DNA from: Ambrosia x helenae
Taxonomy: Eukaryota; Streptophyta; Magnoliopsida; Asterales; Asteraceae
Direction of reading: 5' to 3'
Assembly (NCBI GenBank): GCA_030844895.1
Contig: CM061224.1
Location: 76,082,567 to 76,146,566 of the forward strand
DNA: 64,000 nucleotides
The position numbers were made by a program, and so were the translations under genes. A model generated the notes under the pieces. The model was not told the origin of the DNA. It worked only from the letters and a program-made list of their open reading frames with translations, and made no database searches. Shown piece after piece: positions 1-11,543 of this stretch (position 1 is the first letter of the stretch; each line of letters starts with the position of its first letter).

Positions 1-356
1 CGAATGTGCATTAGAGTGGAGGGAGTGGGGCGGGAGAGGAGGGCGGGGGTGGCTTCTATAGGCGGGAACACCGCCCCCTGTGGGCATGGAGGTGAGGGCG
101 GGAGTGGCAGGCGGGGAGAGGAAGCTTGGCATGGGGGAGGGGGAAGCCACGTGTCGAAGTGCGATTGGCCGATTTTTTTTCTTTTTTTTTTAACTTTAAC
201 ACAATATAATATTATCCTTTCACCCCCTTTTCCTCCCCCTTCCACTCCCCACAATCCCCCCCCCCCCTCACATGGGTCCCACAAATGCCACATGGTGCTT
301 CACCCCCCCCCCCCTCCTTCCCCCCCTCCACTCCCTATAGTCTTAGAGGAAGGTTG
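1..356. repeat. GC-rich foldback-like repeat (possible MITE)
   Basis: The left end is G-rich (gggagtggggcggg near 24) and the right end is its C-rich counterpart (ccctccactccctatag near 323-340), so the two sides can pair roughly over tens of bases around an AT-rich middle (about 170-225). Homopolymer C and G runs dominate. The six-frame translations are low-complexity and do not look like protein. A non-autonomous DNA transposon is one explanation; no target duplication was found and the left end may lie outside the window. Confidence 0.3.
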
Positions 357-768
357 ACGTTTCAGTTGCAGCTATGTGCCTATGTCATTATGACATTAGA
401 AAAAGGTACTGGTTTAGTTACCTTTATCAAAGGTCAGGAGGTGTTTGGATATTTGTCTGAGTCTGACAACGTACGTGTTCTATAATCAGCTATAGACAAA
501 CAATCTTTATATTTTTGGTGATAAGTAGCCAAACCTTTTGGTTTAGGACTGCAAACGAAGGACTATTTGGTGAATACACACTTTTAGGGTAAGTTTTTGA
601 GTCTTATTTCCTTTATCTGTTTTTACACTTTTACTAATATGCTTTTTTTTTTTTTTGAATCATACACTCTTTTTCTGAACCATCGCAGGTTCAAACAAAT
701 TTCATATCATGAGCTCAGGAAGCACGAGGGTTGGTATTAATGGTGATGGTGGCATAGACGGTTCAAAA
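357..768. other. Non-coding stretch, no recognised gene
   Basis: A short open stretch (about 360-485, ending in ...GYLSESDNVRVL) is followed by an AT-rich segment with a consensus-like donor (GGTAAGT, near 588) and a pyrimidine-rich acceptor (cgcag, near 689). It could be the end of a decayed gene. I do not recognise the peptide and see no supporting neighbour. Confidence 0.2.
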
Positions 769-1454
769 TGAATTTCTTATCCACTAATCATAGGGGTCCG
801 GGACTCGAGGAAGACGTCTTAGATAAAGGGATTGAAGACAAGCTATAGTAGTCATTTTTTGGCGATTCAGGAGACGAAACTTGAAGGTAATAGTTTTTTT
901 CACTGTGGTACTTATTGGGGAAATTCAGTGTTTCATTAAGAGCAGGTTTGGGCAGATGGGAGGTCGGGTGGTTTATTATGTGTGTGGCAAGTTGTGGCGC
1001 AATGGTGTAACTTGGACCCTATCTAAGCCTTCCAGGTTAGAGATATTTTGGATTTGTCTTTTGTATGTTCGAGGTTCTAGGAAGAAGAAGAAGAAGAAGG
1101 CGGTGTATGCAATTTGTCTTATTGTATTATGGAGCATTTGGAAGACGAGGAATGAAGTAGTGTTTAACCAGGCGCCGTTCTCTATTCAGAAAGTGGTTGG
1201 CGAGATCAAAGCGGTTAGCTTCCTGTGGGTCAAGTCTCAGTCGAATCAAGTGGGATTGGATTGGCAAGTGTGGAGCAGTTTTAATGTTCATAGGATTGGT
1301 TGGTAGTGCAGGGGCTCAGTGTGTTTTCATTTTTTGTTTCTGTTTGCTATATGTATATACTGGTGATTGCATTATTTGGTGGTGGATAGCTTCCTGCTGT
1401 CCATTTGTTTTGAATGAGAATTTGTTGATCTTCAAAAAAAAAAAAAAAAAAAAA
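769..1454 (+). mobile_element. Internally deleted LINE (L1-like non-LTR retrotransposon)
   Basis: The left part translates, with frameshifts, to the start of a plant LINE ORF2: a MNFLSTN-like start at about 769, then SHFLAIQETKLEG (about 849-887), the endonuclease motif around the QETK residues, then GRSGGLLCVW (about 960-990). From there it jumps straight to the C-terminal zinc-binding region of ORF2, including CLIVLWSIWKTRNEVVFN in the frame ending at 1306. Most of the endonuclease and all of the reverse transcriptase are missing. A 20-A tail at about 1435-1454 marks the 3' end and fixes the orientation. A full plant LINE is 5-7 kb, so about 3 kb of ORF2 has been lost internally. No clear target duplication was found. 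It cannot be autonomous. Confidence 0.75.
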
Positions 1455-2499
1455 GAGGGCTGATATTATTGTATTTGTGATCTTTCTTTTATTGTGGATT
1501 ACATTTTAGAAAGTACTAGCAAGGGAAGTAGTTATTCATTTTAGTGTAACAGTACCTGTTTTTCTTCATAGTTATACAACATACGTAGTTATTCATTTTT
1601 ATCTTTTGTGAAGTATAGATCTATTAAACCATCCGTAGTGGGTGTGAGAGTGACTTCGGTCACACCCAATTAAAATTGAAAGAAATGAGACGTAGGCGTC
1701 ACATATTAGAGTAAGTGATCACATGGGGTAAAAGTTGGTAGTGGGATGTGTCTTGGGTCACACACCCCTCATCATTAAACCATTTTAAAAAAAATGGTGA
1801 CTTTCTATCTATTACACCCACAAAGGGGCCTCACAAACATAGAAAGAAAAAAAAAGGGGTGAACTTGGCTCGTGAGGTGAGTCACGTGGGCACGGGTCAA
1901 AGGTTTTATTCTAGAAAATAATTAATTTTCAAAATATAAAGAAAGAAATGTCTTAGTAAAAGCTTTAGAAAAACATAGAAGTCATTTTGAATTTTGGTTT
2001 ATGTGAACAATATTAATTTAAAAGGTTATATATTAATATAAATATAAACATATAAGTTTGACTCTTAAACCTTGGATTATACGTTCTATTTTTAAATTAT
2101 GAAATTATATTCCAAAACCAAAAAGACCGAAAAACCGAACAGTTACTAAAACTGAAACAAACGAAACCGAAACCGAACAGTTTTCAAAAATCAAAAACCG
2201 AACCGGACCGTGCACACCCCTACGTAGTATAGAGTGTGGAATACTATGTTATTTTCATATGGTCAATTGTCGTTGGAAAGTGACTATTCCTTATATTTCT
2301 TAATAAAAATGTAAGTCTACTTATTTGTTTACTTCTAATTTACATATGAATAAATACGCGCGTCGAATGTAGCTTGTAAGGAATAAGTAAACTAACTTAA
2401 GTACTATACAATATATCATGAGGCGATTGACAAACTTATTTAAAGCGAGTACCGCGTTGTAAATTACCGCCACCGCCGCATCGCGCGGGTTTCTAACTA

Positions 2500-2551
<52 letters not shown>

Positions 2552-2729
2552 GACACACATGCATATGGGCATGAAGATCACATGTGCTAAGGAACTTAAG
2601 ACACAATTAATACAAGTCTTTTACATCCATTTTGTTCCATTATAAATGAAGTGTCATATCTTAATATTCTTAAAGATTTGATGACTTAACTATAATTAGC
2701 AAGATTCCTTAAACTACTAGGATCAAGAA
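1455..2729. other. AT-rich intergenic DNA with short repeats
   Basis: No coding sequence is supported. About 1640-1770 holds inverted words (gggtgtga / tcacaccc) suggesting a decayed MITE. About 2130-2222 is an accgaaacc-rich tract ending in cacacccctac, which resembles the end of non-autonomous hAT elements; its partner end is not certain. A (TA)n tract covers about 2501-2548. Confidence 0.35.
2501..2548. repeat. (TA)n microsatellite
   Basis: Uninterrupted TA dinucleotide repeat of roughly 48 bp. Confidence 0.9.
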
Positions 2730-3749
2730 TGTTGGGTTACCACTTATATTAAAGCTTCTTTTCCTCCCCTTTTCCTTTCTTTTTTCGGCCGCAAACCCCT
2801 CCCTCCCCATATCTATATTATTATTTTTTTAAAGTCAACCATGTTAAGCACATGTTAATTAAGATCTAGAATGGTCTTATGAATGGTCAAGGTTTGGAAG
2901 ATTATGTTCCAACATAATCTAAGAGTGTCACTTCAATTGACTTGTTAACTTGACTAAGTGTGGAGATCTTAATCCATGATAATGTTCCTTGATTCTATAC
3001 ACTCTTAGTCAACTCTAAGACTTTATCCATATATAGGAAGATCCCTTAATCACATGGAAACATAGAAGATCATTAGCCCAAAGTAGCTAACTCTTGATTT
3101 CTTGGAAGCCCCCTAGCCGTCACCTCCCCATATGCACCCACACCAAATCTTTTTTTAAACATCATAACACGTCTTATCACCTACAAACATTTGAGTTGTC
3201 ACATTATGGAAAGGTGGAGAACCTTAAGCTCTTGGATTAGTCATATTATGAGATATTGATCCAACATAATCTAGTGTAATGTCACCATCATGTATCATGG
3301 TTAAGCTAAGACATCCTTTGATTATAAAGCCTTAGGTGATGGAACCACACACTAAAATAGATAGATCTTCCAAAGCATCATAAACCCATGTTAAGATAAT
3401 TGCCTAAATCAAAGCATGGTGACCCTTTCCTTGATGCATCCAAACCGTCGCCCTCCCCTATACCCTCTCTAATTCTTTTTTCTAATCCAAGTAAACCTCT
3501 AATTAGGCATGTGTTGATTTGATTTAAAGTTAACCTTCATGTAAAGTCACTTGTGCTTAGTATCTACACAACATAAGCATGAGGTTATTCCCATCTAAGA
3601 CATTATTTTGACCTTGGATATGTTGGTAAGATTTGAGACAAAGTAGATTATTAACCAAACAAGGTAAGATTCTCCTAATCTCAAATATTTATAGAAGTTG
3701 ACCTTCACAAAATAATTAACACCTTCCTAATCCCTTCCCATCTCCACCT

Positions 3750-3759
3750 CTATATAAGG
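3750..3759 (+). promoter_or_regulatory. TATA box of the 2730-5390 LTR
   Basis: ctatataagg, followed by a C/A-rich leader and acacacac, fits a plant Pol II core promoter in U3. Confidence 0.6.
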
Positions 3760-3989
3760 AGCTCTTGAGTTAGAAGATCATCACACCACAATCTCATATT
3801 TCCCTCTCCTAGCTTGCGACACACACACACATCCATCAAGGTTCTAGGAGCAACTAAGGAGTTCTAGCATCTTGCATTCTATCTTGGATCCACTAGGAGG
3901 TATAATCCTTAACACTTTTACTTCTATACTTTGTTTAATTATCACATGGTTCACCTTAGTTCATGGTTTATCCTTCATAATAAAACATC

Positions 3990-4110
3990 ACCATAAGTGC
4001 AATGTATGTATGTATTCGTGCGTGGATATGTATGTATGTGTGCATGGATATACATACATATGTGTGTATACGCGTGACATATATACATACATGTTCACGT
4101 GTGTATGTGT
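3990..4110. repeat. Degenerate GTAT/TATG-rich simple repeat in LTR
   Basis: Repeated tgtatgtatg and gtgtgtatac words lie downstream of the LTR TATA box; not coding. Confidence 0.55.
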
Positions 4111-5390
4111 TTAGACATGTAAGAACCTAAGTCATAGTGTTACTTTACTCTAGTAATGAAAATAAGGTCCATGTGTGTACATATATATGTATGTGTAAAA
4201 TAAACTCATAAGTATAGATAGTAATGTGTATGGACTACCAAGATGCATATGTATATGGGTATCTATGTACAAGTGTAGATACCATAGACATAACTACCTA
4301 TGGTTATGTGTGGAAATACACATATATAGATATAAGTATAGATCTACGCATATGTAAGTGTGAATACATGTGTATGTGATACTTGTGTAAAGACTAAGTG
4401 TATTTGTGAACTAAATAACTCATTTTCACAAGGAACGTATGCTTTATGAAAAGTAACATGTGTTAGGAAATATGATCTATTTTTCCTATCCAAACTATTA
4501 TTTTCAAGCAATATATAGTTGTCACCAAGGAAAGCTAAACCAACATACCACTAAGGATTGGGTGAACCACGAGTACCATGGATTACCTATTTGTATAAAT
4601 CTAAGGTACCCATGTATGTATATAGGACGAGATACCTAGTTTTCGGACATACACTTTTGCTAGACTACACGCGGACTTGAGGTGAGTTCTCAGGGCCCCT
4701 TTTTAATGTTTTCTATTTTGGGGAAAAGCATGCACTATTTACTAGTTTTAGAATGAATTCCCAGCCGACCATTGTATATGAGACGATATGTTTAGAGTAC
4801 TCATCAAAGCCCTCGTATATTAGTTTATCATAACCATTAGCTATGGATATAGCCTAGAAACACTTGAATAGATCTATTGGGTTGACACCCCACTCTTGGT
4901 TAGTCGCTCTAACCGGATATATTCGATATGAGAGTGCTTGCATTTCTTTTATGACGATACATTGCCTTTATTGTGCGATGTGCGAGGCACCACTTGTCAA
5001 GGATTGGTTATGGACTCATGATGGTTTATCATCATTGTTCTTGGCTAGACAATGATGGGTCATTTAAGGATTTCATTAAACTTTACATTTTGTTTACAAA
5101 ACCCATGAACTCACCGACATTTTGTTGACAAAGTTTTTATGCATTTTTTTAGGTAACTAAGTCATGGATGGAACTTGGGGTATGATTGGGCAATCATTCA
5201 CCACTACCACATATCATGTATCAAAACTTTTGACCCCGAAAAGGGTTTTAAAATGTATCTTGTGAAATTTGTTGTTGTCAAACACGTTTGGTACCTTCAT
5301 AAATAAATAAATATGAATGTTTGCTCATATCTTGTGCTTGAAAACCTTCCGTGGTTACATCATGTGTTTCCACCTAGGCGGGGTGTGACA

Positions 5391-5607
5391 ATATCTGCCC
5401 TAACTTTAGCCAAAGGTTGTTCGTTGATCTTACCTAACGCTGGATTTGAAAATGAGCAGTAATAAAGGTATTTAATTGGGAATGATTCTAAAGTTAAGTG
5501 AGAGTTGTATGCGGTTAAAGGAATTTTATTCTCATTTAAGAATTTAGTTGAATGTTTTTTCACCATGTTCCCCAACTTTAATATGCCTTTGAATGATCCA
5601 TCACTAT
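5391..5607 (-). other. Unrecognised open frame split by the solo LTR
   Basis: On the minus strand an open frame reads LKLGNMVKKHSTKFLNENK and on to ...GKINEQPLAKVRADI. It continues upstream across the ACTAT duplication into 8074-8100 if the solo LTR is removed (NSDGSFKGIL...). It looks more protein-like than the surrounding frames, but I do not recognise a family. A possible splice donor (GGTAAG) lies inside it. It may be a decayed host exon or the inside of an older transposon. Confidence 0.25.
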
Positions 5608-6645
5608 TGTCACACCCTCAAATTCCACTTGCGGGGTTTTACCATGATGTGCGTGACACACGAGGATCCAAGTCAACAATCACCGTAAACGAAAACTATA
5701 TGAGTAAAATTGACATTCAACAACCATGCAGTTTTTAAGATAAGTAAACATAACATTGCGGAAGAAAATAAAGTTACAATCCCAAAATCTAAAACATGAC
5801 AGTAGTCAAAACTAGCAATAAACAATATTCAATGTTGTGGGAAAAAAAGATGTGCGACCCCATGCGTCCTATTCCGTGAATGCTACCTTAGCGACCTGAG
5901 AAAACATGCTAAGTTTGTCAACATACCATGCTGGTGAGTTCACATGTTATATGTTTGTAATCAAAGTAAATGTTTGAAAAACAGATCCACATAATGATCT
6001 ACATATATATCTGATGCTAGCTAGACATCGTTATAAGTTACTTAAGCGTTATGAACCATTGTTGACTGATAGTAATACGTATGCCTTATTTCCCCGTCAC
6101 CGGTCATCACCCAGTGACGTAAGTTAGATAGGACAAATATGCACTTGTGCGACCTCCACTCAACACGGGTGGGGCTTGTCAAACCTAATAGATCTATTCA
6201 CACTTTTCCCCCTATGTTCCACATATTCATGGTTCAAACTTTTAGGGGGACTTTAGATGAAGTCGCTTAGTACACATGTGATATAATGTAAGTGTTGCAT
6301 GTTTCTCCCCAACAGGAAAACAGTAAAAGGGGTCATGAAACTCACCTTACGTTGCATCTTTAATAATGAAAGTCAAATATATGATAGTTCCAATTACTAG
6401 ACGCCTATCATAAAATGTTTGTAAGTGTTTGACTAATGTTATGTTTATCTAATAGCCCTTGATTGTCTAAACCATGACTTTGTATGTTTGCAAAAGTTTT
6501 TGATGTTTGACACGACCACACAAGACTCAACATACCGTTGGTGACCCGTTATATCAACTTGACAAACATATATAAGTTCCCATACAAGTTATGCATGAAA
6601 AACACTTAGTTCATACAAGTGATTCATATAAAACAACGTTCTGGT

Positions 6646-6835
6646 GAATGAGACTATTCCTAGTCTCATTCGCCCTGAAGCATGTGGTTAAGTCATATGC
6701 TACAACAAAAATGGAACTTTGTAGCAAATGAATTGGTTTAGGCGGATGAGAATAATTTTCTCTCATTTGCTACAATTTTATGGCAAATGAGGGCCCTGCC
6801 CCTCTCATTCGCATGAACGATCATGCGAATGAGAG
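6646..6835. repeat. Hairpin cluster with GCGAATGAG words (downstream cluster)
   Basis: Two perfect inverted repeats share the same word: 11-nt arms at 6646-6656/6661-6671 and 15-nt arms at 6802-6816/6821-6835. Several single or imperfect copies (gcaaatgag, gcggatgag) lie between. In element orientation the cluster lies about 850-1000 bp downstream of the TATA box. Confidence 0.7.
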
Positions 6836-7666
6836 CTCATTTGCTCTGGTCAGCTGTTCAACCATTTCGACGAACCAAAACCTTTTAAATCAGATCGAAA
6901 ACGTAACAAATCGTAGCCAAGTAATGCAGCAACATTTATCTAACCTAATAGCATAATATCACATCTGATTGAGTCATCAATTGATTCATTTTGTACAAAT
7001 AAAAATCCTTTATTTTCCCAAAATGGAAAATTATGGAGATGTCACATCATTTTCATGTAAAGTTTATCAAAAATGAAAATATTGAAATCAACCTAAAAAC
7101 ATTATTTTCCAGATTATTCGACGTAGATTCAACCATTCTAATATGTTTCTAACATGGTATTACTACTATATAGCACAATAAACCCTAAATCTACATAAAA
7201 CCCCAAACGGGTAAAACCTAATAACATTCATAATGCATCAAACACCAGCTAAACATGTTTCTAATACCCATACAAACATCAAATAGTAACCTAGCATCAT
7301 TTAACATACAACACAAATGCCCCAAATTCTAGGTCACCAATTCAACACCTAAGTTTATAATTTACGAAAACCAGCTTTTTGTGTTTAGATCCAGTTAGAA
7401 AATGTTTAGAAAATGGTTTTTTATTTAAGGATACATAATAATATCATATTTGGACACTTAGGGTTTATAAAACTTTGATAAAATGAATGAAAAAGGATTT
7501 TAATGGATTACACACCTTGAATCTTTACTTGATATTGCTTCTAAACTTGATTTGGCTTAAGGATTTAAGAAATGAGGGGAAAAACTCGTTTCTGTAGGTT
7601 GGGGTTTGTAAGAGAGAACTTGGAGACGAGTTAGGGTTGTGAAATGATGAAAATGAATCAGAGAGG

Positions 7667-7675
7667 TGCTTAAAT
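7667..7675 (-). promoter_or_regulatory. TATA box of the solo LTR
   Basis: The minus strand reads CTATTTAAG just downstream of the GCGAATGAG hairpin cluster, the same arrangement as in Gypsy-2. Confidence 0.45.
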
Positions 7676-7706
7676 AGTCTGCTCTAATTCACCGCATTAT
7701 TATAGC

Positions 7707-7800
7707 GAATGAGGCTCATTTGCCTGATCTCTCTAGCGAATGAGACGTCTCTCATTCGCCCTAAATTTACGGCGAATGAGTTATTTCTTAACTCATTCGT
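7707..7800. repeat. Hairpin cluster with GCGAATGAG words (upstream of TATA)
   Basis: Perfect arms at 7736-7745/7750-7759 and 7773-7783/7789-7799, plus an imperfect pair near 7705-7722, all use gcgaatgag / ctcattcgc. They lie about 30-130 bp upstream of the TATA box in element orientation. Confidence 0.7.
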
Positions 7801-8681
7801 TCCAAAGGTTCCATTTTGCACTTGAAACACATATTATCATATTCATAAGTTATTAATTGATCATAGAACATATAATACTCGATAAGTTACCTTTATTATG
7901 TTAATTCACCAACAACGGGACACAAGACTTGTGTGTATGTGTGTGTTTCCCCGATGATTCCCGAATCATCAAACCGACTCAACTAACCTAGTTAATTCCG
8001 TTTAGTAAATTTTTTGCTAAGGTAGACTTAAGTGCTTGATTAAAATGTTAACCTCAGTTTTCTGGGTGTCACAACTATTAATAGCCCTAAAATCTCAGAT
8101 CCAGATCGGTGGTACGCCGCATGTTAGCACCCTCGTTAATTCGAACCGGTGTAAAATCCGTGACCACGCTTAAGCTAAGAATTCTTAAACCACTTCACAT
8201 CTGGCGTCATCCTTACAAGTTTCTTTTTTATCAATTTATCCCTCTTTTTGTAAATGGAATATATCTTTTTAAAAAACAATGTTGTTTTTTTTAATTACAA
8301 CATTAAACAAAGGTGTGTCCAGATTTACAACGTTGTGTCAAGAATCTGCCTATGATTTTATATTTATTTTTCACGAATAAATTACATAATGCCTATCCAA
8401 AAGGACATACTGATAATATATTTTCTACCAAAGGCTTATATCCTAGTGATATCAATGGGTGTAGTTAGGTGTTGCCCCCAATTGAAATGGGTTCTAGTCC
8501 CTGGTAAATGTTGATGTAGAATTTAGTAGTAGATTTGGTGTTTAAGTGAGTATGAGTATGTCGTTCTTAAAATGAAAAATAAAGCTATACTTATATTTAA
8601 GCATTAACTCCTACACATAAACATAACCAAAAGTTCATTTGCTTTTATTATAGATAGTCTTACAATGGTTGTTGCATAACT

Positions 8682-9061
8682 CTAATTCCTTGGAATAAGG
8701 TAATTAAAGGCATTAGGTTTTGTGTTAAAGTCTCTTGTAAACAACTTAAGATTTGATTGTGTATCAAAGCCTCTAACAAACAGCTCCTTATTAATAACTT
8801 TATTATTTGATCTTCTTGAATCATGGCTTAAAGCATCTTGAATCGTCTTTGGCATTGGCTCATCTTTCATTACACTTCTCCCGTATTCTTCGGGTTTCTT
8901 TTCTTGCATCATGAAAGCTTGCAAACTAATCATACCCATGAAAAACAATAAAAAATTAGATGAATTAAATAAATTTTCATTTCAACACAAACACTAGCAT
9001 AAACACGAATTCTAACCAAAAGAAGTGAGAAGAGAACCAAGAAAATCGAGAGAGATCTCAT
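8682..9061 (-). CDS. Organ-specific protein (DUF2775-like), copy 1, two exons, secreted
   Basis: Exon 1 is 9061-8995 and exon 2 is 8902-8682, joined by a 92-bp GT-AG intron in phase 1. The result is a 95-residue protein. Residues 1-22 start MRSLSIFLVLF and form a hydrophobic signal peptide. The mature start KKKPEEYGRSVMKDEPMPK followed by TIQDAL matches the conserved N-terminus of plant organ-specific proteins (GEYW...VMKDxPMPxAIQ). Two C-terminal repeats, LFVRGFDTQSN and LFTRDFNTKPN, match the family's F-V-x-D-F-x-x-x-P-N repeat. The family is a set of small secreted plant proteins of unclear function, expressed organ by organ. Pseudogene copies 2 and 3 begin one or two codons differently; here the first ATG of copy 3 (MAM) has become ATA, so the start is the second Met. 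The TATA box is altered (see 9108). Confidence 0.75.
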
Positions 9062-9107
9062 TGCTATTGAAGACTTTGGTTAGGTAGATGCGCAATTGAT
9101 ACATGGG

Positions 9108-9117
9108 TATTTTTAAA
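9108..9117 (-). promoter_or_regulatory. Mutated TATA box of organ-specific copy 1
   Basis: The minus strand reads TTTAAAAATA where copies 2 and 3 read TATAAATA at the same place, about 50 bp upstream of the ATG region. One T-to-A change weakens the box. Confidence 0.55.
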
Positions 9118-9169
9118 GAGAGTACTTGTTGGACTTATGAACATGTGCAAAATTGATATATTCAACAAT

Positions 9170-9275
9170 AATAATATGATGTAATACAACATAATATAAT
9201 ATAATATGATGCGATAGGATATATAATATAACATAATATTTTATAATAGGATATAATACGATATAATACAATACA
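9170..9275. repeat. Degenerate AATAT / ATAATA tract
   Basis: Repeated ataatataat / gatataatac words; also present in units B (about 12190-12310) and C (about 43915-44010). Confidence 0.7.
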
Positions 9276-10199
9276 TAGGTGTAAATAAGCCGAGACCGGG
9301 TCTATGTTCGCTTAAGTGGAACCTGAGATTAGTCGCCTACGAGTGACTAGACTTGTTCAACACAGTTAACAAATAACCAAATAAATAAAACTTTAGCGGG
9401 TCTGAGACTAGAATAAAAAAACAAAGGAGCATAAACAAAAATAGGAAAGTGAAAAGAAAAAAAAAAAGAATTACGAAAGGGAACATGAAAAAATAAATAG
9501 TAAAAACAATACCAAAAAAACCTCTTGGAATAATGGGCGCATGGGATTAAAATTTCAAACCTATGACCTTGTGATTTGAAGGCGAAGTGCATTGGTTTGT
9601 CAATTAAAAAATAAAAACTATTATAAATGCTACAACCATGCAAAACCTGACTCGTCAAAGGTCCCATGATTCAAATCCTTTCTCCTTGCTCGATAACAGT
9701 TTGTTTCAAGACATTACTGGTACGATTCCTGGAGTTAATATAGAAACCAAAAAAGATATGCCCAAAAGGATACAAATACTTGTTTTACATGCATTGATAC
9801 CGATGTAGTTTGCCCAAAATCAGTTCAGTTACAAGAATTCGTTAGAAGTCATGGTAATTGGAAAAAAAAAAAAAAACTCTATTTTGAACTTTTTACCGCC
9901 ATTTGAAGAAAACGGTATACTCAATATGATATTGCTACTGATGTTGTTTGGACGAAATGACTTGCATGCCATTTTGAATGGTTCTTCCCGGTTTGTTTCA
10001 AGTGTTTATTCGTGTCGACTTGGGAGTTCGATAAATTAAACTAGCCCGCGTTTGTTGCATCCATCATGTCGGTTTTTAGGTTTTCATGATGAAGATATAA
10101 ACATAAAAAAACCCCTACGGTGTGTTTATAATTATTTATACAGTTAGTAATTGGATCACTAACGGAATATTAAATCATACTTAATTTTGTGTACAAACG

Positions 10200-10328
10200 T
10201 TTCCACTACTCGATTAATATATGATATTAATAAACTATAAAATTGAATTTTAAACGTCAAATTGTACACGGATGCGAAACAAATACGACAAAAGGTTATT
10301 TCTCAAAAATGAATATACAATTTTGTAA

Positions 10329-10360
<32 letters not shown>

Positions 10361-10995
10361 TATATATATATTTATCGATCATGCGTGTAGTGATACGAAT
10401 TTATGTATTAAGTATCGAGATGTATTCCCAAGGTTGCTTATCTTTATTTACTTATACATATGTTTTGTGTGTAAATGTATATTTGAGAAATAAATAATAA
10501 TCACCAACTAGCCGTCGAGTTTAATTAATATTTTTTCTTTGAACGAAACACCATTAGTGATGGACTTGACTAATCTATTGGATTTGATACTACCACTCTT
10601 GTTTAGTCGCCCTAACCCGGTATAGACAAAAGAGAGCTTGATTTCCTGAAACCATTTTATATTATCTTGAGTGTACAATATGCGTGACATATTTTCGCTG
10701 GAATTTTGGTTATAGGCTTGTGTTGGTCACATTTTTCATTGTCATAGTTAAACGTTTGTTTGATCACTCACAAGTTTCACTAGCTATGCGTATGTTTTCT
10801 TAAAATGATTTCTCACGAAACAATTTGTTTCAAGTCTCTTAAAACCTGTGAACTCACGAACAATTGTCTTGATGTAAACTATCAAAATAAATGGTAACTA
10901 AACTTGTTTTAATTCCCATAGATGTTTGTTTAATCATATGCTTTGAATAATCTTTCATGTCGCACTCTGATATTCCATCTAAGCAGGGAGTGACA
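10200..10995 (+). repeat. Decayed Gypsy LTR end inside the tandem unit
   Basis: The segment after the (TA)n tract contains the block 'taatctattggatttga', then 'gtttagtcgccctaacccgg', then 'gtgaactcac', and ends agcagggagtgaca at about 10995. The same order of blocks is seen in the LTR at 4860-5390. It is copied with the unit (40300-40650, 42485-42890), so it predates the tandem duplication. Confidence 0.45.
10329..10371. repeat. (TA)n microsatellite in unit A
   Basis: Mostly uninterrupted TA repeat; the matching tract in unit B (39735-39761) was invaded by a MITE. Confidence 0.85.
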
Positions 10996-11543
10996 TGTCT
11001 TAACTTAATTGTGAATCTCTTTTTGGCTATAACTATTGTATCTAAACATTTGAAATGGTATTGTGATCAGTAGGCAAAACTTGGTGTGATGATACCTGAA
11101 AGTGATGGTGATGTTTGTAAGCATTTCAACTTGAACCATCATTGCTATGGGGAAGAGATTTGGAAAACTCTTCTTAGATTATGTACTTATGGCTTCAATC
11201 TAAATAGTTTCAATTCAAACCCAACCATATCCATCATGAAATTAGATTTTTATTTTAATGTTTGGGTGTACAGGTGGGGGTTGGGGTTAGGTCTACTATG
11301 TGAAAGATGTATTACGTTTCATCGTGTATATGAACTCACCAATTGAAACGGGTTCTAAACCCCGGTAAACGTTGGTGTAGAATTTAGTAGTAGATTTGGT
11401 GTTTAAGTGAGTATGAGTATGTCGTTCTTAAAATGAAAAATAAAGCTATACTTATATATTTAAGCCTTAACTCCTACACACAAACATAACCAAAAGTTCA
11501 TTTGCTTTTATTATAGATAGTCTTACAATGGTGGTTGAATAAC

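Larger units (their letters stand above)
2730..5390 (+). repeat. LTR of a Gypsy element (solo or orphan), plus orientation
   Basis: The right end (gcggggtgtgaca, 5378-5390) matches the ending style of the Gypsy LTRs elsewhere in the window. The segment 4860-5390 aligns by eye with the R/U5 part of the Gypsy-1 LTR (shared gatctattgg...gac near 4868, the 'aactcaccgaca' block, TGT-A-like end). No primer binding site follows at 5391, so this is a solo LTR or the 3' LTR of a lost element. The left end is placed at TGTTGGG (2730) only because this gives the usual 2.5-2.8 kb; no matching target duplication was found (atatc follows on the right). Confidence 0.55.
5608..8073 (-). repeat. Solo LTR of a Gypsy family related to Gypsy-2
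   Basis: It begins TGTCACACCCTCAAATTCC, almost identical to the Gypsy-2 LTR end at 26079, and finishes at ...gggtgtcaca (8073). It is flanked by the perfect 5-bp target duplication ACTAT at 5603-5607 and 8074-8078, with no internal region, so it was made by recombination between two LTRs. Length is 2466 bp. The orientation (element on minus) is set by homology to Gypsy-2. It lacks the extra 93-bp extension seen in Gypsy-2 LTRs. Confidence 0.9.
8478..11337 (-). repeat. Tandem unit A (~2.86 kb) with organ-specific gene copy 1
   Basis: This unit begins again at about 11338 (unit B) and at about 43231 (unit C): each restarts with a ttgaaa-ygggttcta block followed by gtgtagaatttagtagtag. Within the unit are the gene (8682-9061), an AATAT-rich tract (9170-9270), a 'gccgagaccgggtctatg' block (about 9287), non-coding DNA, a (TA)n tract and a decayed LTR end (10200-10995). 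Apart from the gene, 9062-11337 holds no coding sequence I can support. Confidence 0.75.

Noticed and set aside
4..357. 117-codon frame at the left edge
   Set aside because: Gly- and Pro-rich translation of G and C homopolymer runs; no protein character.
10243..10497. 84-codon frame with IYIYIY run
   Set aside because: Translation of the (TA)n tract.
11086..11346. 86-codon plus-strand frame upstream of unit B
   Set aside because: Partly conserved at 42945-43166 only because the tandem unit is duplicated; the frames diverge, with frameshifts, so no coding constraint is visible.
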